Shown one piece after another: positions 1 to 11,775 of a stretch of 64,000 nt of DNA. Both the position numbers and the translations under genes were made by a program. Below the pieces are notes generated by a model, which saw only the letters and a program-made list of their open reading frames with translations, was not told the DNA's origin and ran no database searches. Origin of the DNA: Arabidopsis thaliana (taxonomy: Eukaryota; Streptophyta; Magnoliopsida; Brassicales; Brassicaceae); assembly GCF_000001735.4 (NCBI RefSeq), contig NC_003071.7, positions 1,995,001 through 2,059,000 on the forward strand. The letters run 5' to 3'. Numbering within the stretch: the first letter of the stretch is position 1; every line of letters starts with the position of its first letter.

Positions 1-546
1 CGGAGGAGGGGGCCACAGACAGACCCGGTCCATAAGGGCCATTGAAGCAATAGATTTAGGCCTCAATATTTAATGGCTTTTTACTTTAAATTTATTTTGA
101 GTCCTTTACCATAAATATATTTTTAGAGCCTTTTAAGATTTTGTTTAGGCATTTAGATACAAACTAATTAGTATCTCTAATAGTGAAATTTGATTTATTG
201 TGAAATGTTTTTTCAAAATTGGACTTTTCAACATTTTTTGGGATTTATTTTGTTGTTTAAGTGTATTTTTGAAATTTGTTTTGTTGTTAAAGTGTATTTT
301 TAGAGGTTTAATGTATATTTTATTATTATTTATGATTTTTCATAATGTATAAAAAGGACTGTTTTTAAGCTTTGCTTAAGGTATCAAGATATGTTTGATC
401 AGCACTGGCCACAGACTTGACGCATATGGAGGAGTGGAGGACGTGGACCATGTGGTGGTCACGGTGGTGGAGGTGGCTACGGAGGAGGATACGGAGTTGG
501 AGGACACATGATTAACGAACCAGTTCGGACTAAACCGGGTGTTTAA
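1..546 (+). pseudogene. Glycine-rich protein pseudogene, 3' part, split by a hAT insertion
   Basis: Bases 1-19 and 416-546 join into the second exon of a GRP like the one at 21,226-21,527: the same Gly-Gly-Gly-Gly-His run followed by Leu-Asp, then Gly/His/Tyr repeats and a tail ending NEPVRTKPGV before the stop at 544-546. It is dead for three visible reasons. A 388-bp transposon interrupts it at 20-407, a frameshift lies near 435-440 (the 5' and 3' parts are in different frames), and one Gly of the repeat is Arg. The 5' part lies outside the window. Its 3' UTR still matches the intact genes, with an AATAAA at 703-708. Confidence 0.85.
20..407. mobile_element. Non-autonomous hAT-like element (388 bp) with 8-bp target duplication
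   Basis: The insert begins CAGACCCGGTCC and ends CACTG, the CAG...CTG termini expected of hAT elements. It is flanked by the 8-bp direct repeat GCCACAGA at 12-19 and 408-415. Removing the insert and one repeat restores the GRP reading frame across the junction, which confirms the boundaries. The terminal inverted repeats are badly decayed beyond the first few bases. It has no coding capacity and is AT-rich inside. Confidence 0.8.
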
Positions 547-885
547 AACTATATAATATATTCAGCACCATCCATGATTGCATCAATATATGCAATTATT
601 TATTATTTTTATGCATATAAATAACCATGGTGAGTTTGTAATGCAGTGCTTTCAAAAATGTTTGGAATAAAGTTTCACAATACTAATTTCCGCTGCTCGC
701 ACAATAAAATCGTTTATAGGTCATGTAACTCTCTTTCACTTTTTTCTTGTAACATATTTATTTTCTTATTTATAATGTTGGAAATTTTTCTTTTAAAGAA
801 AATTTTACCAAAACCTAGAGACTAAGACTATCAAGGTTTTGCATATACCTGCACTTAAAAAGTTCATTAGACATACGAAAGTTCC
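547..885 (+). other. GRP 3' UTR and duplicated 3' flank
   Basis: This stretch matches the downstream regions of the GRP genes ending at 21,527, 31,882 and 35,320. It has the ACCATGGTGAGTTTGTAATG block (626-645), the AATAAA signal, and a flank with CCTAGAGACT, a GGTTTTGCA block and a TACGAAAG block (to about 880). The GRP duplication unit therefore includes at least 300 bp of 3' flank. The similarity stops at about 885, where element 1 starts. Confidence 0.75.
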
Positions 886-2867
886 GTAAAGAGCCGGTTC
901 AGTTTCCTTAACCGTTTTCTGGTTTCAAAATAATTTAAATATTTAAAATTATTAATTTTAAAACTTAAATTAAATAAAAAAACTGTCTTCTTCGAGAAAG
1001 CAGAACAGTTCCGATGAAACGAAGAGTGATTTCGAAGAACCAGAGAAATTCCGACAAAACTGAAACACAATTCCGATTGAGGCTCTGTTCGAGTTCGAGT
1101 CGTTGCTAAAGTGGAGAAAATTTCGATAGAGTTCGTGTTAAAGTGTGGAACAATAATACAATTTTTGGGTTTATCGATTGACTGTTCAGAGAAGAGCTCT
1201 AATGGCGGCGACGAGGAAGAGTAGTCGGCGGCGAGGAGTTTCGGATATTGATGAGGCATCGGCGGCGACGACAAATCAGGGTTAGTTTTCCCTAACTTCG
1301 TTTGGAGAATGATTTGATTCAAAATCTAGGTTAATTTTAGAGATTTCAACTCAGAAATTTTCAATTGACAAAGGGGTTTTTGGTTTTTTCCGCCAAAAAC
1401 AGTTGATTGAGTATAAAAGGTTTCGGTGTACGTGTATATGAATATCGAGTTTATGTTTAGTTGGTATTTGAATATAGTGTACGTGTTAAGAACTTCTTCG
1501 TCTTGTTCAACTTTCAGGAAGTACTTCTAATGATCCGGGTGAATTACCACAGAGGTTGTTTGCACTCGATCACTACCCTAGCAAGGCGAAGATAAATGCG
1601 TACTCCAGACCGGAGTACATTGGTCAAATAGCAGTTGCGCTTAAGGACACACCAGAAATGACGTTCCTTCTAGATTCTCCATTTGGTGACCTCTTTAGGA
1701 TCCCTACTAACAAGGCATCCTTTTCTGGTAAACTTGTTCTTGGGTTAATATGCCGTCAGTTAGTTACAAAGAAACGTTATGAGATGTGGATGGTATTCGC
1801 TGGTCATCCTATTAGGCTAGGATTAAGAGAATGGGCACTTATAACTGGTTTGGAATGTGGAACCTATCCTAAAAATAAGGATGTAGAAAATGTTATGCAG
1901 CGGCAGGAAGGTGAAAATACAATTTGGGCTACTCTGTTTGGAGATGATAAAGCTGATCCAACAGTTGAAGAATTAAGGGATAGATTGATTTCTGAAACTG
2001 ACATGCCTGCATGGAAGAAATTAGCTCTCGCCCTAATTATCATTGTGGATGGGGTGCTAATATGTGACAAGTCTCCTCCTTTGAGACCAAATGAGATGAC
2101 AGTTGAGCTGACGAAGAACCTTGATTTCTTCTGTAAATATCCCTTGGCAAGGACATCATTTCTGCTTACTTTGGAGCGTATCGCAAGTTTCAAAGGAGAG
2201 ACCGATGTTCAAAAACTCCGGAGTGGTTGCAAGCAACATTCTTATGCACTCCATGGCTTCCCACTTGGACTCCAACTCCTCGCATTCAAAACTATCCCGT
2301 CTATTGCTAGTCTTCTACCTTCTGAAGGAGATACCGCCATCTTTACAGAGAGGACTATTAAAAACCTTTCCAAACTGCGTCCAATCAAGACATCCACCAT
2401 ATTGGCGTGCGAGTCTGCTGAAAAGGTTTGTGCAGTTGTTGTTGTACGTACATTGGTATAAAAAAATGAAGTACATACACTCTGAAATTAACAATGATCA
2501 TCTATGTAGGTGGATATCCCATATATTATGGACCCAGCAGACAGTAATTGCCCAAAATCTTTTGTATGGAGGAAAGAAAAAGAGGACCCAAGAGTTGATA
2601 ACATTTTAAGGATGTTGAAATCTGGGCAGGAGTGGGATGAGAAAATGTGGGTTGGAGGCGATGATGCGCCTAAGAAGCAAGTCCGACCATCAGCAACTGG
2701 AGAGAGAGGTAACCATATCTTTTCATCGTATAAATTATATCAGAATTAGGTTCCTCTAAGAGTAGTAATGCATGATTTAACCGTTTAATATAGTTATTTT
2801 GAAGAGGCAAAGACGGGTGGCAGATCCTGTTGAAAACAAAAAAAGGAAAATTAGTCACTCTGATAAT

Positions 2868-2948
2868 GGTGAAGGTGGACCCAGTGGTGGTGATGGTGAA
2901 GGTGGACCCAGTGGTGGTGATGGTGAAGGTGGACCCAGTGGTGGTGAT
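2868..2948 (+). repeat. 27-bp coding minisatellite x3 in the ULP gene
   Basis: There are three near-perfect copies of a 27-bp unit encoding GEGGPSGGD, at 2868-2894, 2895-2921 and 2922-2948, in exon 4. The unit keeps the frame. Element 2 lacks the array at the matching place, so it expanded after the copies separated or was lost there. Confidence 0.85.
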
Positions 2949-4535
2949 GGTGAAGTTGGAGACGAAGCGTTTGATAAGTATGCGGTCGAATTGAGGCGTT
3001 TCTTCAAGAGGCAAACACAACTATTGGATAATAAATTTGAAGATTTAAAAGTATTTGTCCGTGAAGAGATACGTGCTGCTCTACAGTCCCAGGACCGAAA
3101 CGAAGAAGGCCCACGAGCATCCCACAAATCTGATTCACCATCTGAGAAAGTTGAGAGGGTGACCAAAACTGTTAAGAAGGTGAACAAAAGGGTTGAGAAG
3201 GTGAACAAAAGAGTTGAGAAGGCAGCTGAACAGGTACAGATAAAATCTGTAAAGAAATCCACCAAACAAAAACACTTTGTTCCAAGAAGATCTTCCAGGT
3301 TGAACAATACTCCCAAGAAGGCTGCAACTGGTAGTCTTCCTGTTGAGGTACGTCTACAGCATGTACCTTGTGTAAATACAATCCAAAAATAGGTTTTTAT
3401 TAAGTGTACGTACAACCAAATACTTAGGAATGCCTTATATTGGTGTTTATTCACAGGAGGTACCAGGCAATGATGGGGATGGCGAAGTTTCAGCAAAACA
3501 TACCGTCTCTGACTATGATATGGACAACATATATTTGGGTGGAGCATCATCAACTGAACAGGTAACTCACTTGTGTAATAGTCATGTTACAGTTTTTGCC
3601 TTATTGTACGTACATAAAGAAATATTACTGACCAATTGTATGGTTTTGATTTCGAAGGAGGAAGGAAGGAACTCGGAGATTGAAGAAGATTCTTCCAAGT
3701 TACACCAAAATGTCTCTGACTCTGTAATGGAAGACAATGTCGATCATGTTCCATCACCATCTCACCAGGTAACTTGTGTTCTTATTATTTCATTATTGTA
3801 TGTACAAAATATTTTATGTTCTTTATGTTCTTACTTTTGACATAACAGCCCGAACAAGGCATTCCTGATGGTGGTAACTTTGAAGAACTCCTGCCTGACC
3901 CAATACTGTCTGACCCAGCCATTGAGAAAATGTCAGATGATGTATCTTCCTCGTCCCATCAGGTACAGGAGTACGTACTACTAATTATAGTGTACGTACA
4001 GATGATTTCTAATTTGTATTGTTTGCATTTGTATAGGACGTTGCGAAAGGCCTTGGTGGTAATCGTGAAGAAGACGTTGTTGCTCCTGAGTCACAACAGT
4101 TGGAGGAGCCACAATCACCGGAGGTCAAGGTTAGGCAAGAAGTTGCTTTTAAAGTTACAGAAGATGGCAATCCCAGTGTACGTACAATGTTTTTGAAATC
4201 TGTTTCGCACCTTTGAATGTTTTGCTGTGAGTTTGACTAATAGATGGACATCCATCTCCATATAATGAGGTCAGGCTGAAACAATTTGTGGGGATGGAGA
4301 GGAAGCTTTGAAGGAGGCTAAATCTCCAAGCGTTGTAGATGAAGCCTTGGAGGTATGTGTTACTATTTTGCTATTTGTAACGCTTATTTGCCAATTAGAG
4401 ATATAACCAATTATTTGGTTACTAAATCTGAAGGACACTGCGTTACCTGGACTTGTTCCTCCGAGGACTGTAGGGGATTTTGATTATGAAGCGAATCTCA
4501 GTGACCTGTCTTCACCAACCGTAGTTGTTAGCAAG

Positions 4536-4828
4536 GTAAGTTCCTAACTAACTATAATATTACTGTCGGAGATATCATTTGATGTTTGTTATATTGTTTT
4601 CATTAGGTGCTTACTCAATTGAAGGACGATATTCTCGCAGAAAATGTATCTAAAATTCCTGAGAAGGTTGTCGTCCCTGAAGAGGTAATTTATTAGCTAA
4701 CTATTAATAACATTACTGTCGGAGTTATAATTTGATGTTTGTTAAATTGTTTTCATTAGGTGCTTACTCAATTGAAAGACGATATTCTCGAAGAAAAAGT
4801 ATCTGAAAAGGTTGCCATCCCCGAAGAG
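4536..4828 (+). repeat. Tandem duplication of one intron + exon unit in the ULP gene
   Basis: Intron 4536-4606 plus exon 4607-4684 repeats as intron 4685-4759 plus exon 4760-4828. Both introns carry an ACTGTCGGAG block and end GTTTTCATTAG. Both exons start GTGCTTACTCAATTGAA and encode VLTQLKDDILEEKVS-like peptides. The duplication preserves phase. Confidence 0.85.
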
Positions 4829-6454
4829 GTCAGTATATTATCCCGTGTACCTATTAATATTTCTACTAGACGGGCATATAGTGTACGTACTCTTGTAGTT
4901 GTTTCCATGACCAATCTAATTATATGATTTTGTGCTTGCAGACAGGAAAGAAGGACGATGTTGTCGAAGCGGGTGTTTCTCAAACTGAAGCAATCGTTGC
5001 TCCCGTAAATGAGAAAGAGAAGAAAAGTGTAAGACGGAGAGTTACCTTCTCCGATGACACAAAAAATGATGATAAAAAAGGTCCTGATGTAATATTTGTT
5101 GAGGAGAGAGAGGCAGGCCCGGAGGTTTTTGTTAAGGCTGGCGATTCGTTGTACAATCCTTTGGAGAAGGTTGAAGAAGCTAAATTCCAGAAATTATGCA
5201 ATATAATGCAAGGAGAAAAAAGGTATGCATCTGTGCATTCACACAATTATCTGTTTGTTTGTCAATCTTATATCAATCATAACTATTTCATATGTCTTAC
5301 TAATTTCAGGTGCCATACTCTTTTCGGCTTTCGAAAAGTGGGCAACGAATTCTTCATAACTCTAGCCGAGGCTAATGATTGGGTTGGCTCATACGTAAGT
5401 GACCATTAATTACGTACACTGTTGTAAGTGTACGTATATGTAATAATATGTTTTTGAAAGTACGTACATAACATCATACTTTTATGTACTTTTCAGCACA
5501 TGGAAATGATGGCACTCTTGATGTGGCATAAGAACGGGGAGCATATGAAGAGAAATCGGTATGTCGTGGTGGATCCCTAACTCACTTTCCTTCTGTCAAG
5601 CTGTGCCACTGCATTCAAATCCTGTCGTAACCCCGAGACTTTCAAATGGGACAAACATCTCACACGGTTTCCCAAGGGAGAATGCCTTAATTGTGAACCA
5701 CAGCTGCATTGGATCAGAGATGTCGACGTCATATTTGTTCCCATGAACTGGAAAGATGAGAAGCATTGGGTTGGGTTGGCTATATGCCTGGAACGTCGTG
5801 CTATTGAAATCATGGATCCTTTGCGTTCGCTTACGCGGGAGTCTGTGGTTAGGTCACGTATCCTTCCAATAATGGAGATGCTACTGTACCTAGTCAGAGC
5901 GACATGCAAAGATTATCTCGATAAGCCTTATCCCGTGACTCCTTTTACATACATAAGGAATCAACGTCTAGCACAGAATCCAACTACCGGAGATTGCGGT
6001 CCGTACGCGATGGAGTTTATTGAGTTGTACATGCTTAACACTCCTGTTGAGGACATGTTTTCGATTGAAGAAGATGATATGTACAACTTCCGTAAGGGTT
6101 ACACAGTCGACCTCTACGAGCATGGAATTGGGTCATTAACTTAGTTATTTGAAGTTGCAACTAAAGCAAACTTATGTGTTTTGTATGCCTTTTGGAACTT
6201 GTGTTTGGTTGTGTTTACATTTACTTGTTTGTTTTCTAAACAATTTATTACTTTTGGATGCTAAGCAACATTTTATGTAGTAATTAACAACGTACAAAAA
6301 CAAGATATCTTACCAAAGTAAGTACAAACTACGTGTCCACAGTACACGACTGTTGTGTATACAGGCGGTAACATTGATTTGACATCCATCAATGTAAAAT
6401 TAAATTTCTCATTGAATGTAACTGTAATTTCCCCAACAATATCTCCATCCGTGG

Positions 6455-6462
6455 TTATTAAA
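6455..6462 (+). promoter_or_regulatory. TATA-like box TTATTAAA upstream of gene A1
   Basis: GGTTATTAAA lies about 45 bp before the ATG at 6506. The same box stands 42-50 bp before the starts of B1 (7821) and A2 (52,683). This supports the inner ATG as start, because the upstream in-frame sequence would lie around the transcription start. Confidence 0.55.
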
Positions 6463-6505
6463 TGGGAGGAAGAATTTGACCTCTTCGGAGTATCTCATTT
6501 CTAAG

Positions 6506-7201
6506 ATGGTCAATCCCACTATTTCCGACGACTTGCTCGCTATGATAGCTAAGAAAGTGGCAGACAAAAGCTGGTTGGACCTTAAGCCACTGATACGATC
6601 TGGCACTTGTGGAAGAGACATTGTCTACCGACCGGATGTCCTTAAAGACGCTAACATCTACAGCTTGTGCCGTGTTCCCGATGACTTCCAAGTAGGAGGT
6701 GGCCATAATCCAACCGGACCCCAAGGAGAAGGCCGCAATCGACCATTTTTCAAAAGGTGCCTTCTCGCTAACAATTCGACGACTGTGTATAACGAAGCAA
6801 TACGTGTTCTAATTCATGAAACTGACATCAATGGAGCACTTAAGCTCATACAGCGTCATGCACCCGTCTGAGCAGATGCAACCATCGCCTGCGCCATCAT
6901 ATTTATATGTGCGTGGTATGATTATATGGGTGGGTTGTTTCTTGACCTCTACACACGCAACCATCATCCATAGGAGTCCGATTTCACCCGAGATTTGTGT
7001 GAGGAGTTCCTCGAGGAGATAAACAAGTTTAACCCGCCGTACAATAATACTTACGCTCGTTCGTTCTGTTATCCGATCAGCCATGGAATTAATATGCCAC
7101 AATGCGCCTACCATTGTTTCATGGTTTCTAGTGTATACCAGAACGTTTGTAACAAGTGTTACCTATGGTCGTGTGCTAGGCGAATTAGCCGAATGCTCTA
7201 G
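6506..7201 (+). pseudogene. Gene A1: F-box-like / Cys-rich protein (At2g35280-like), two stops
   Basis: This is the degraded counterpart of gene A2 (52,733-53,428). The N-terminus looks like an F-box (DDLLAMIAKK..DLKPLIRSG), followed by the family block GRDIVYRPDVLKDANI. The middle is helical, repeat-like (YNEAIRVLIHE.. GALKLIQRHAPV), and the C-terminus is Cys-rich (CNKCYLWSCARRISRML). TGA at 6869-6871 replaces the Arg codon of A2 and TAG at 6971-6973 replaces Leu. The frame is otherwise continuous to the stop at 7199-7201. F-box proteins normally recruit substrates to SCF ubiquitin ligases. That role is inferred here, and the F-box itself is weak. The family resemblance is from memory. Confidence 0.75.
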
Positions 7202-7383
7202 GTCTCTCATTTGTACGTGTGTTTGGTGTACGTACACTGTCACGTGTTTCAAGTTTGTTAGGTGTTTGGTCCTATGTATTTTGTTTTTGCTTCATTGAAA
7301 TTACCTATTATGTTGTTTTGTTTCCGTTTCCTTTAAATTCCCTATTTACAACTTCTGTGTCTGTTTCATGCGGTTTGGTTCTA

Positions 7384-7501
7384 TCGGTCATGAATAATAT
7401 ATTTCGGTCATGAATAATATATTTCTGTTGTCAAACTAAACTTACGGTTGTACTTGCATTCTAACAAGTACTTACATTCTAACAAGTACTTATATTCTAA
7501 C
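7384..7501 (+). repeat. Short tandem repeats in the A1-B1 spacer
   Basis: There is a 20-bp unit twice (7384-7403, 7404-7423; CGGTCATGAATAATATATT) and an 18-bp unit two and a half times (7452-7469, 7470-7487, 7488-7501; ACTTRCATTCTAACAAGT). The spacer also carries GTACGTAC cores at 7228 and 7738. Confidence 0.85.
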
Positions 7502-7820
7502 TATAAATGTAATAATAAATGTAAGGATATATGTCAGTCAATTGACGCAGAATGTCAGTCTTATTAAAGACGTGCCAAGCGTTAATTAATAAATACACTC
7601 CCACTTGTCATAATTGCCAGAACGTTTAGTCTTATAATAAATATACGTACACGTGTAACTCCTTATTAGACGTACATATATCAATCATTTAATATAAATT
7701 TCGTTCGGATTAGACCGCAAATATGAGAATTATATATGTACGTACACTGTTACTCTATACGTACATTTATTGACAAATTTATTGTAACCGCTATCTCCCC
7801 ATCCGACCCTCCCTCCTGGG

Positions 7821-7828
7821 TTATTAAA
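7821..7828 (+). promoter_or_regulatory. TATA-like box TTATTAAA upstream of gene B1
   Basis: The box lies in GGGTTATTAAAAGG, 42 bp before the ATG at 7870, at the same spacing as in A1 and A2. A conserved leader (GAGTATCTCATTTCTAA) follows it. Confidence 0.55.
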
Positions 7829-7869
7829 AGGACAATGATCTGACCTCTTCGGAGTATCTCATTTCTAAC

Positions 7870-8564
7870 ATGGTCAACCTCACTATTCCTGACGATTTAC
7901 TCGCAAAGATTGCTAAGACAGTGGTTCACAAATGCTGGTGGGACCTTCAGCCACTACTACGGTCAGGCAGACGTAGCAGAGATGTTGTTTACCGTCCGGA
8001 TGTCCTGAAAGGTGCTAATATTTTTAGCATGTGTGAGGATCCCGACGACTACCAAGTTGATGGCAGCCATCATCCATCCGGCGCACAAGAAGAAGGCCGA
8101 CATCGAGCCTTTTCAAAAGGTGTGTGGATGCTGGCAATCCGACTGCCATGTATTTTGAAGCTCTTCGTGTTTTAACGCATGAACGTGACACTAAAGGAGC
8201 CATCAACCTCTTACGACCTCATGTTCCATCACAAGTCCATGCTACACTTGCTTGTGCGATAGTTTACATAATTGACGGGAATGATTACATGGGAGCCATG
8301 TTTCTAAACCTATTCGGACGCAATCATTATTCTTTGGGGACAGAAGAGACACGGGATTTGTGTGAGGAGTTCCTGGAGGATTTAAAGAAGTTTTGCCCTC
8401 CATATAATAATACTTACGGATCGACGTTCTCTTATCCTAACAGCCATGGTATTAAAACTCCAGATTGCGTCCTACTTTGCTACATTGTATCTGGACCGTT
8501 CAAGAACGTGTGTAACTGTTGTTACCTCTGGTGGTGTGCTAGGCGAGTTAGCCAAATGCTCTAG
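7870..8564 (+). pseudogene. Gene B1: F-box-like / Cys-rich protein, one frameshift
   Basis: This is a paralogue of A1 and counterpart of B2. The first part is open from the ATG (IPDDLLAKIAK.. RDVVYRPDVLKGANIFSMC). Near 8,113 a single T is missing from the codons for the conserved Phe-Phe-Lys-Arg-Cys. The rest continues in another frame (MDAGNPTAMYFEALRVLTHE) to a stop at 8562-8564. The C-terminus has the family Cys pattern (CNCCYLWWCARRVSQML). The lost base is the only lesion I see, so inactivation may be fairly recent. Confidence 0.75.
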
Positions 8565-9339
8565 TCATATAAATCTACTAGTTATTTGAAGTTGTTATTT
8601 AATGTTATCGTCTAAGTTATGTTCCTAGTTCTTCTAATGCCGTTATGTTTCTATTTCGTTTTATCCTCTATGCGTGAAGTTGTTCAAGTTCTTGTAATGC
8701 TTCTATAAAGTTATGTTTCAATTTGTGCTTATCCTCTGGTTTACAAAGTTTCTCGGTTTAATGGTTTATTCGGATGTAAGCAATAAATTTGAAGTTTCGT
8801 AATCCATACTTCTTTCTGTACTTACATTATAACTTTAAAGTTACTATAAATGTAGGAATAAATATGATTGGATTGACGCAAAAGACAGTATTGTGATACA
8901 CGTGACCAGGCATAATAAATACACTCCAATTCGGCGTATAGGTTTATATAGACGTACACGTGTTACTAATGACGTACATGTAACTAATGAGTCGACGAGT
9001 TATCTTGGGTTTACATTAAAAATTACAAATTTCAATATAGACGTACATGTGTAAATCTAAACGTACATAAACCAATAAACTCGAAAATTGTAATTTGAAG
9101 TTTCAGTTTTAATCGGAAATAGTTTATAGTTTATTATTTTCATGTAAACACGAGTTAATGTCCAATATTAATACCACCTACAATATGTAAGTGGGACATC
9201 AAACATTTAATTAGTTGTCTCCTCGTCATTAGGTCTATATAACATGTACTCTGAGACAAGTCATCTTCTGCACACTTTTCATTGCTCTTACTACGCCATA
9301 TATAACCTAAACTCACAAATAAATCCCTCAGTCTCGGCA

Positions 9340-9969
9340 ATGGACGTCCCCACACCCCCACCGGCGGAAATTTACCTGGCCATTCAGCTACCTAACCCAC
9401 TCAGCATCCTCGTCAACTACTTACCCGTTTCCGTAACTCCCATTGAAACCCTCAGAGGTCTCGTTAGCACGCTGGAGCCGACCGCTATCAACATGGATGA
9501 GTTTATGACGTGACTTGATTTCGTGTTGCCGGAAACACCTTTCCGAACATATTTCACCCTCCTGCTTGAACGTGGAGCAAGGCCGGCGATTTACCTTGAA
9601 GGGGTTCGTTTAGCTTGCAATTTCGTTACGGTTGCTCATGGTTTAACCATGTTGAGTTCTATCTCGCCCATCGACGCTTACGCATGTTTCTCTCATGGTC
9701 TGTCCCTAACCGCAACTGGCAACGGACGAGAGGTTGAAGCCGTGAACGCGACTTTCTGGGATTTAGTGCCATCATTCGAAGCTGCAAACACAGTGGGGGA
9801 GTTGGTTATGTATCACATAAGTCGACTGCATGCTGAAGGAACTCGGTTGTGGAATCGTTCATGGAGGTTCGTGGTTTCACCAGACTGCTTGGGTCGTTGC
9901 AGCTACGGAGCCTGCTACCGCAATTGCTTCTTCTACTGGTATGCTAGGGAGTTGTGCATATTTTATTAA
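9340..9969 (+). pseudogene. Gene C1: diverged Cys-rich relative, one nonsense codon
   Basis: The third cargo gene has a different N-terminus (MDVPTPPPAEIYLAIQLPNP) but the same architecture: a helical middle with YLEGVRLACNF and a C-terminal Cys-rich end (CLGRCSYGACYRNCFFYW) followed by YARE, which aligns with the CYLW.CARR ending of A and B. TGA at 9511-9513 stands where the C2 copy has TGG (Trp). The frame is otherwise open to 9969. A TATATAA at 9236-9242 may be its promoter. I see no convincing F-box. Confidence 0.65.
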
Positions 9970-10387
9970 GGAAAGGCGTTCGTTCAGCATCTGATTTCCC
10001 ATTCTATGCATCGGCTATAATTTCGGGTTTTTGTAAAGCATATGTTTTCCTGTTATATGCTTCGGCTTTAATACTTTGGTTGTATGCTCTACTCGGTTTG
10101 TTGTTATGCTTTGTATTTCCTGCTCTTATTTGAATGTTTTTTTATTTCCTTGTTTTATTGTTTATGTTATGAATGGAACTAAGTTTGTTTATATTATACA
10201 TAGAGTACACCTATTTGAACGTACACAAACATAAATGTACGTCCATGGAAAGTCATTACAATTAGGCTGTATTTGTAATAAGTAAACTGTAGCAATTAAA
10301 AGGTAAAACTTTAGCATAAATGTAGGGATATGTTTAAATTTGGTTACAAATCTGTAGTTATTTAGAATAAAAGAAACAAGAGATAAA

Positions 10388-11337
10388 CTAATAGACAACG
10401 ATTCTGATTTCTTCCACTTCCGGTATATCCGGATTAGCAATGACTTTGGAGATGGGGCCATTGGTCACAGCCTTCAGTTTATGGATCCCGGTTAGACGCC
10501 ATGATACGAGAGCGATAATCTTTTGAGGACCAGTTAGCCGCTGGAAGAATCTTTGAAATTCGAAAGCTTGATCATTTTGTGCTTCACATTGAAGAACTTC
10601 CTTGCTATAGAGAATATATATTATACCAAGGATATAACAAACATATAGGAGAAAACATTAAAAAATAAACAACTTACTGTTTATCCATTATCTTAAAAGG
10701 AAGCTTCCACCCACGGTAGTCTTCGGTCAAGTTGCCAACCTCAATGAGCGCACCAATATATAACATCTGGTGTACATAATGAAAGATAAAAGCATTATGT
10801 GAACGTACATATTTACAAAAATGAATAGACAGTCAAATATACAAACCGACTAACACTCCGGTAGAAACTGTCCTCTCGATGATGTAGTCAAAAGGAGTAA
10901 AATCATAATACGGTATTGCAGGCAATCCCGAAACTTTGGTAACAATGGTCTGATCCATAAAACAGATCCGGTAGTCATGGGACGTTACGTGTATCCCCTC
11001 GTTGTGGAGACGAACTGAGAAAGTATTGATAACTATCCACTCATTTTCTCGGATACGGTCAGAGTAAAATGAAGCAAGGCGACGATTAATGGTACCCTCT
11101 ATGCGGGAACGCATTCCCTACAACAAATCATCATGATTAGTGATATGTACGGTATGTGAAAGTAAAAACGTTATAAAGACATTGGCGAAATATTACTCGA
11201 TTATCTGCCAAGATGAGACCCATGTCGAACTCATTTATTCCCACGCATTTTTGAAACACCCTGACCACAAAAGCGCGCATACTCCATCCGGTGATCATGG
11301 GACAAAGTTCGGAAATGACATGATATCCATCATCCAT
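10388..11337 (-). pseudogene. RPA70-like OB-fold (DUF223) gene, probably frameshifted
   Basis: The likely exons on the minus strand are 11337-11197, 11117-10847, 10766-10678 and 10604-10388. The product resembles replication protein A large-subunit-like proteins: an N-terminal OB-fold start (ITGWSMRAFVVRVFQ.. MGLILADNRG), then RENEWIVINTFSVRLHNEG and YRICFMDQTIV, and a second OB segment (IGALIEVGNL). Relatives bind single-stranded DNA. Exon lengths sum to one base off a multiple of three. Compared with element 2, exon 3 begins with about 4 extra bases in a TATATA run, so a slippage frameshift is likely. It lies divergent from the A-B-C genes and about 440 bp downstream of the transposase on the same strand. 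Confidence 0.65.
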
Positions 11338-11775
11338 GATGACAACAACAAAAACCAGAATAACCGACTTTCTGTCTTATTTGTGTGATGGGTGTGGACT
11401 TTTGTTTGAATGAATTAAGGGTGTTATCACCAGTTTCTTAAATAGATTTTAGAAAGACGCGATGATTGGTCCCAAATCGATGTAACGGTATACTAAAAAA
11501 ATGTAACCGTCAACTCTGTATAATTAGATGTACCCAATGTACGTACAAATGAAAACGTTTATCCAACGTACGTACAGAAAACAACGGGATTGACAAAAAG
11601 TTGAAAGATAATCAAATACACCGATAATACGAGGTCCACAAACGTACGTACATAAGGTAACGTACAGACAAAATAATATGTAATATTACTACATAGACTG
11701 ATCAAAAGATTTCCAAAAACGTACGTAGAACAGCTTCCAAAAGCACGGAGACGTAAACTCTAACCATCGCGAGGC

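Larger units (their letters stand above)
1202..6144 (+). pseudogene. DUF1985 / ULP1-type cysteine protease gene, 15 exons, one nonsense codon
   Basis: The exons are 1202-1280, 1518-2425, 2510-2708, 2794-3347, 3457-3561, 3658-3768, 3849-3962, 4037-4177, 4275-4352, 4434-4535, 4607-4684, 4760-4828, 4942-5222, 5310-5394 and 5497-6144. All phases fit, giving a 1,183-codon frame broken only by TAA at 5578-5580 (about codon 996). Exon 2 holds DUF1985 (FGDLFRIP.., LVLGLICRQLVTKK, ITGLECG). The middle is acidic, Ser/Pro-rich and repeat-rich, with a Lys/Val coiled-coil-like run. The C-terminus is a family C48 (SUMO protease-like) domain with His at 5764, Asp at 5815, Gln at 5974 and Cys at 5995 (AQNPTTGDCGPY). 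The stop lies before the catalytic His, so the product would lack the protease. ULP genes of this kind are known cargo of Arabidopsis MULEs. Confidence 0.88.

Noticed and set aside
867-1322. 151-codon minus-strand frame at the left end of element 1
   Set aside because: It runs opposite exon 1 of the ULP gene and through its 5' leader. No family features, and the + strand is clearly coding there.
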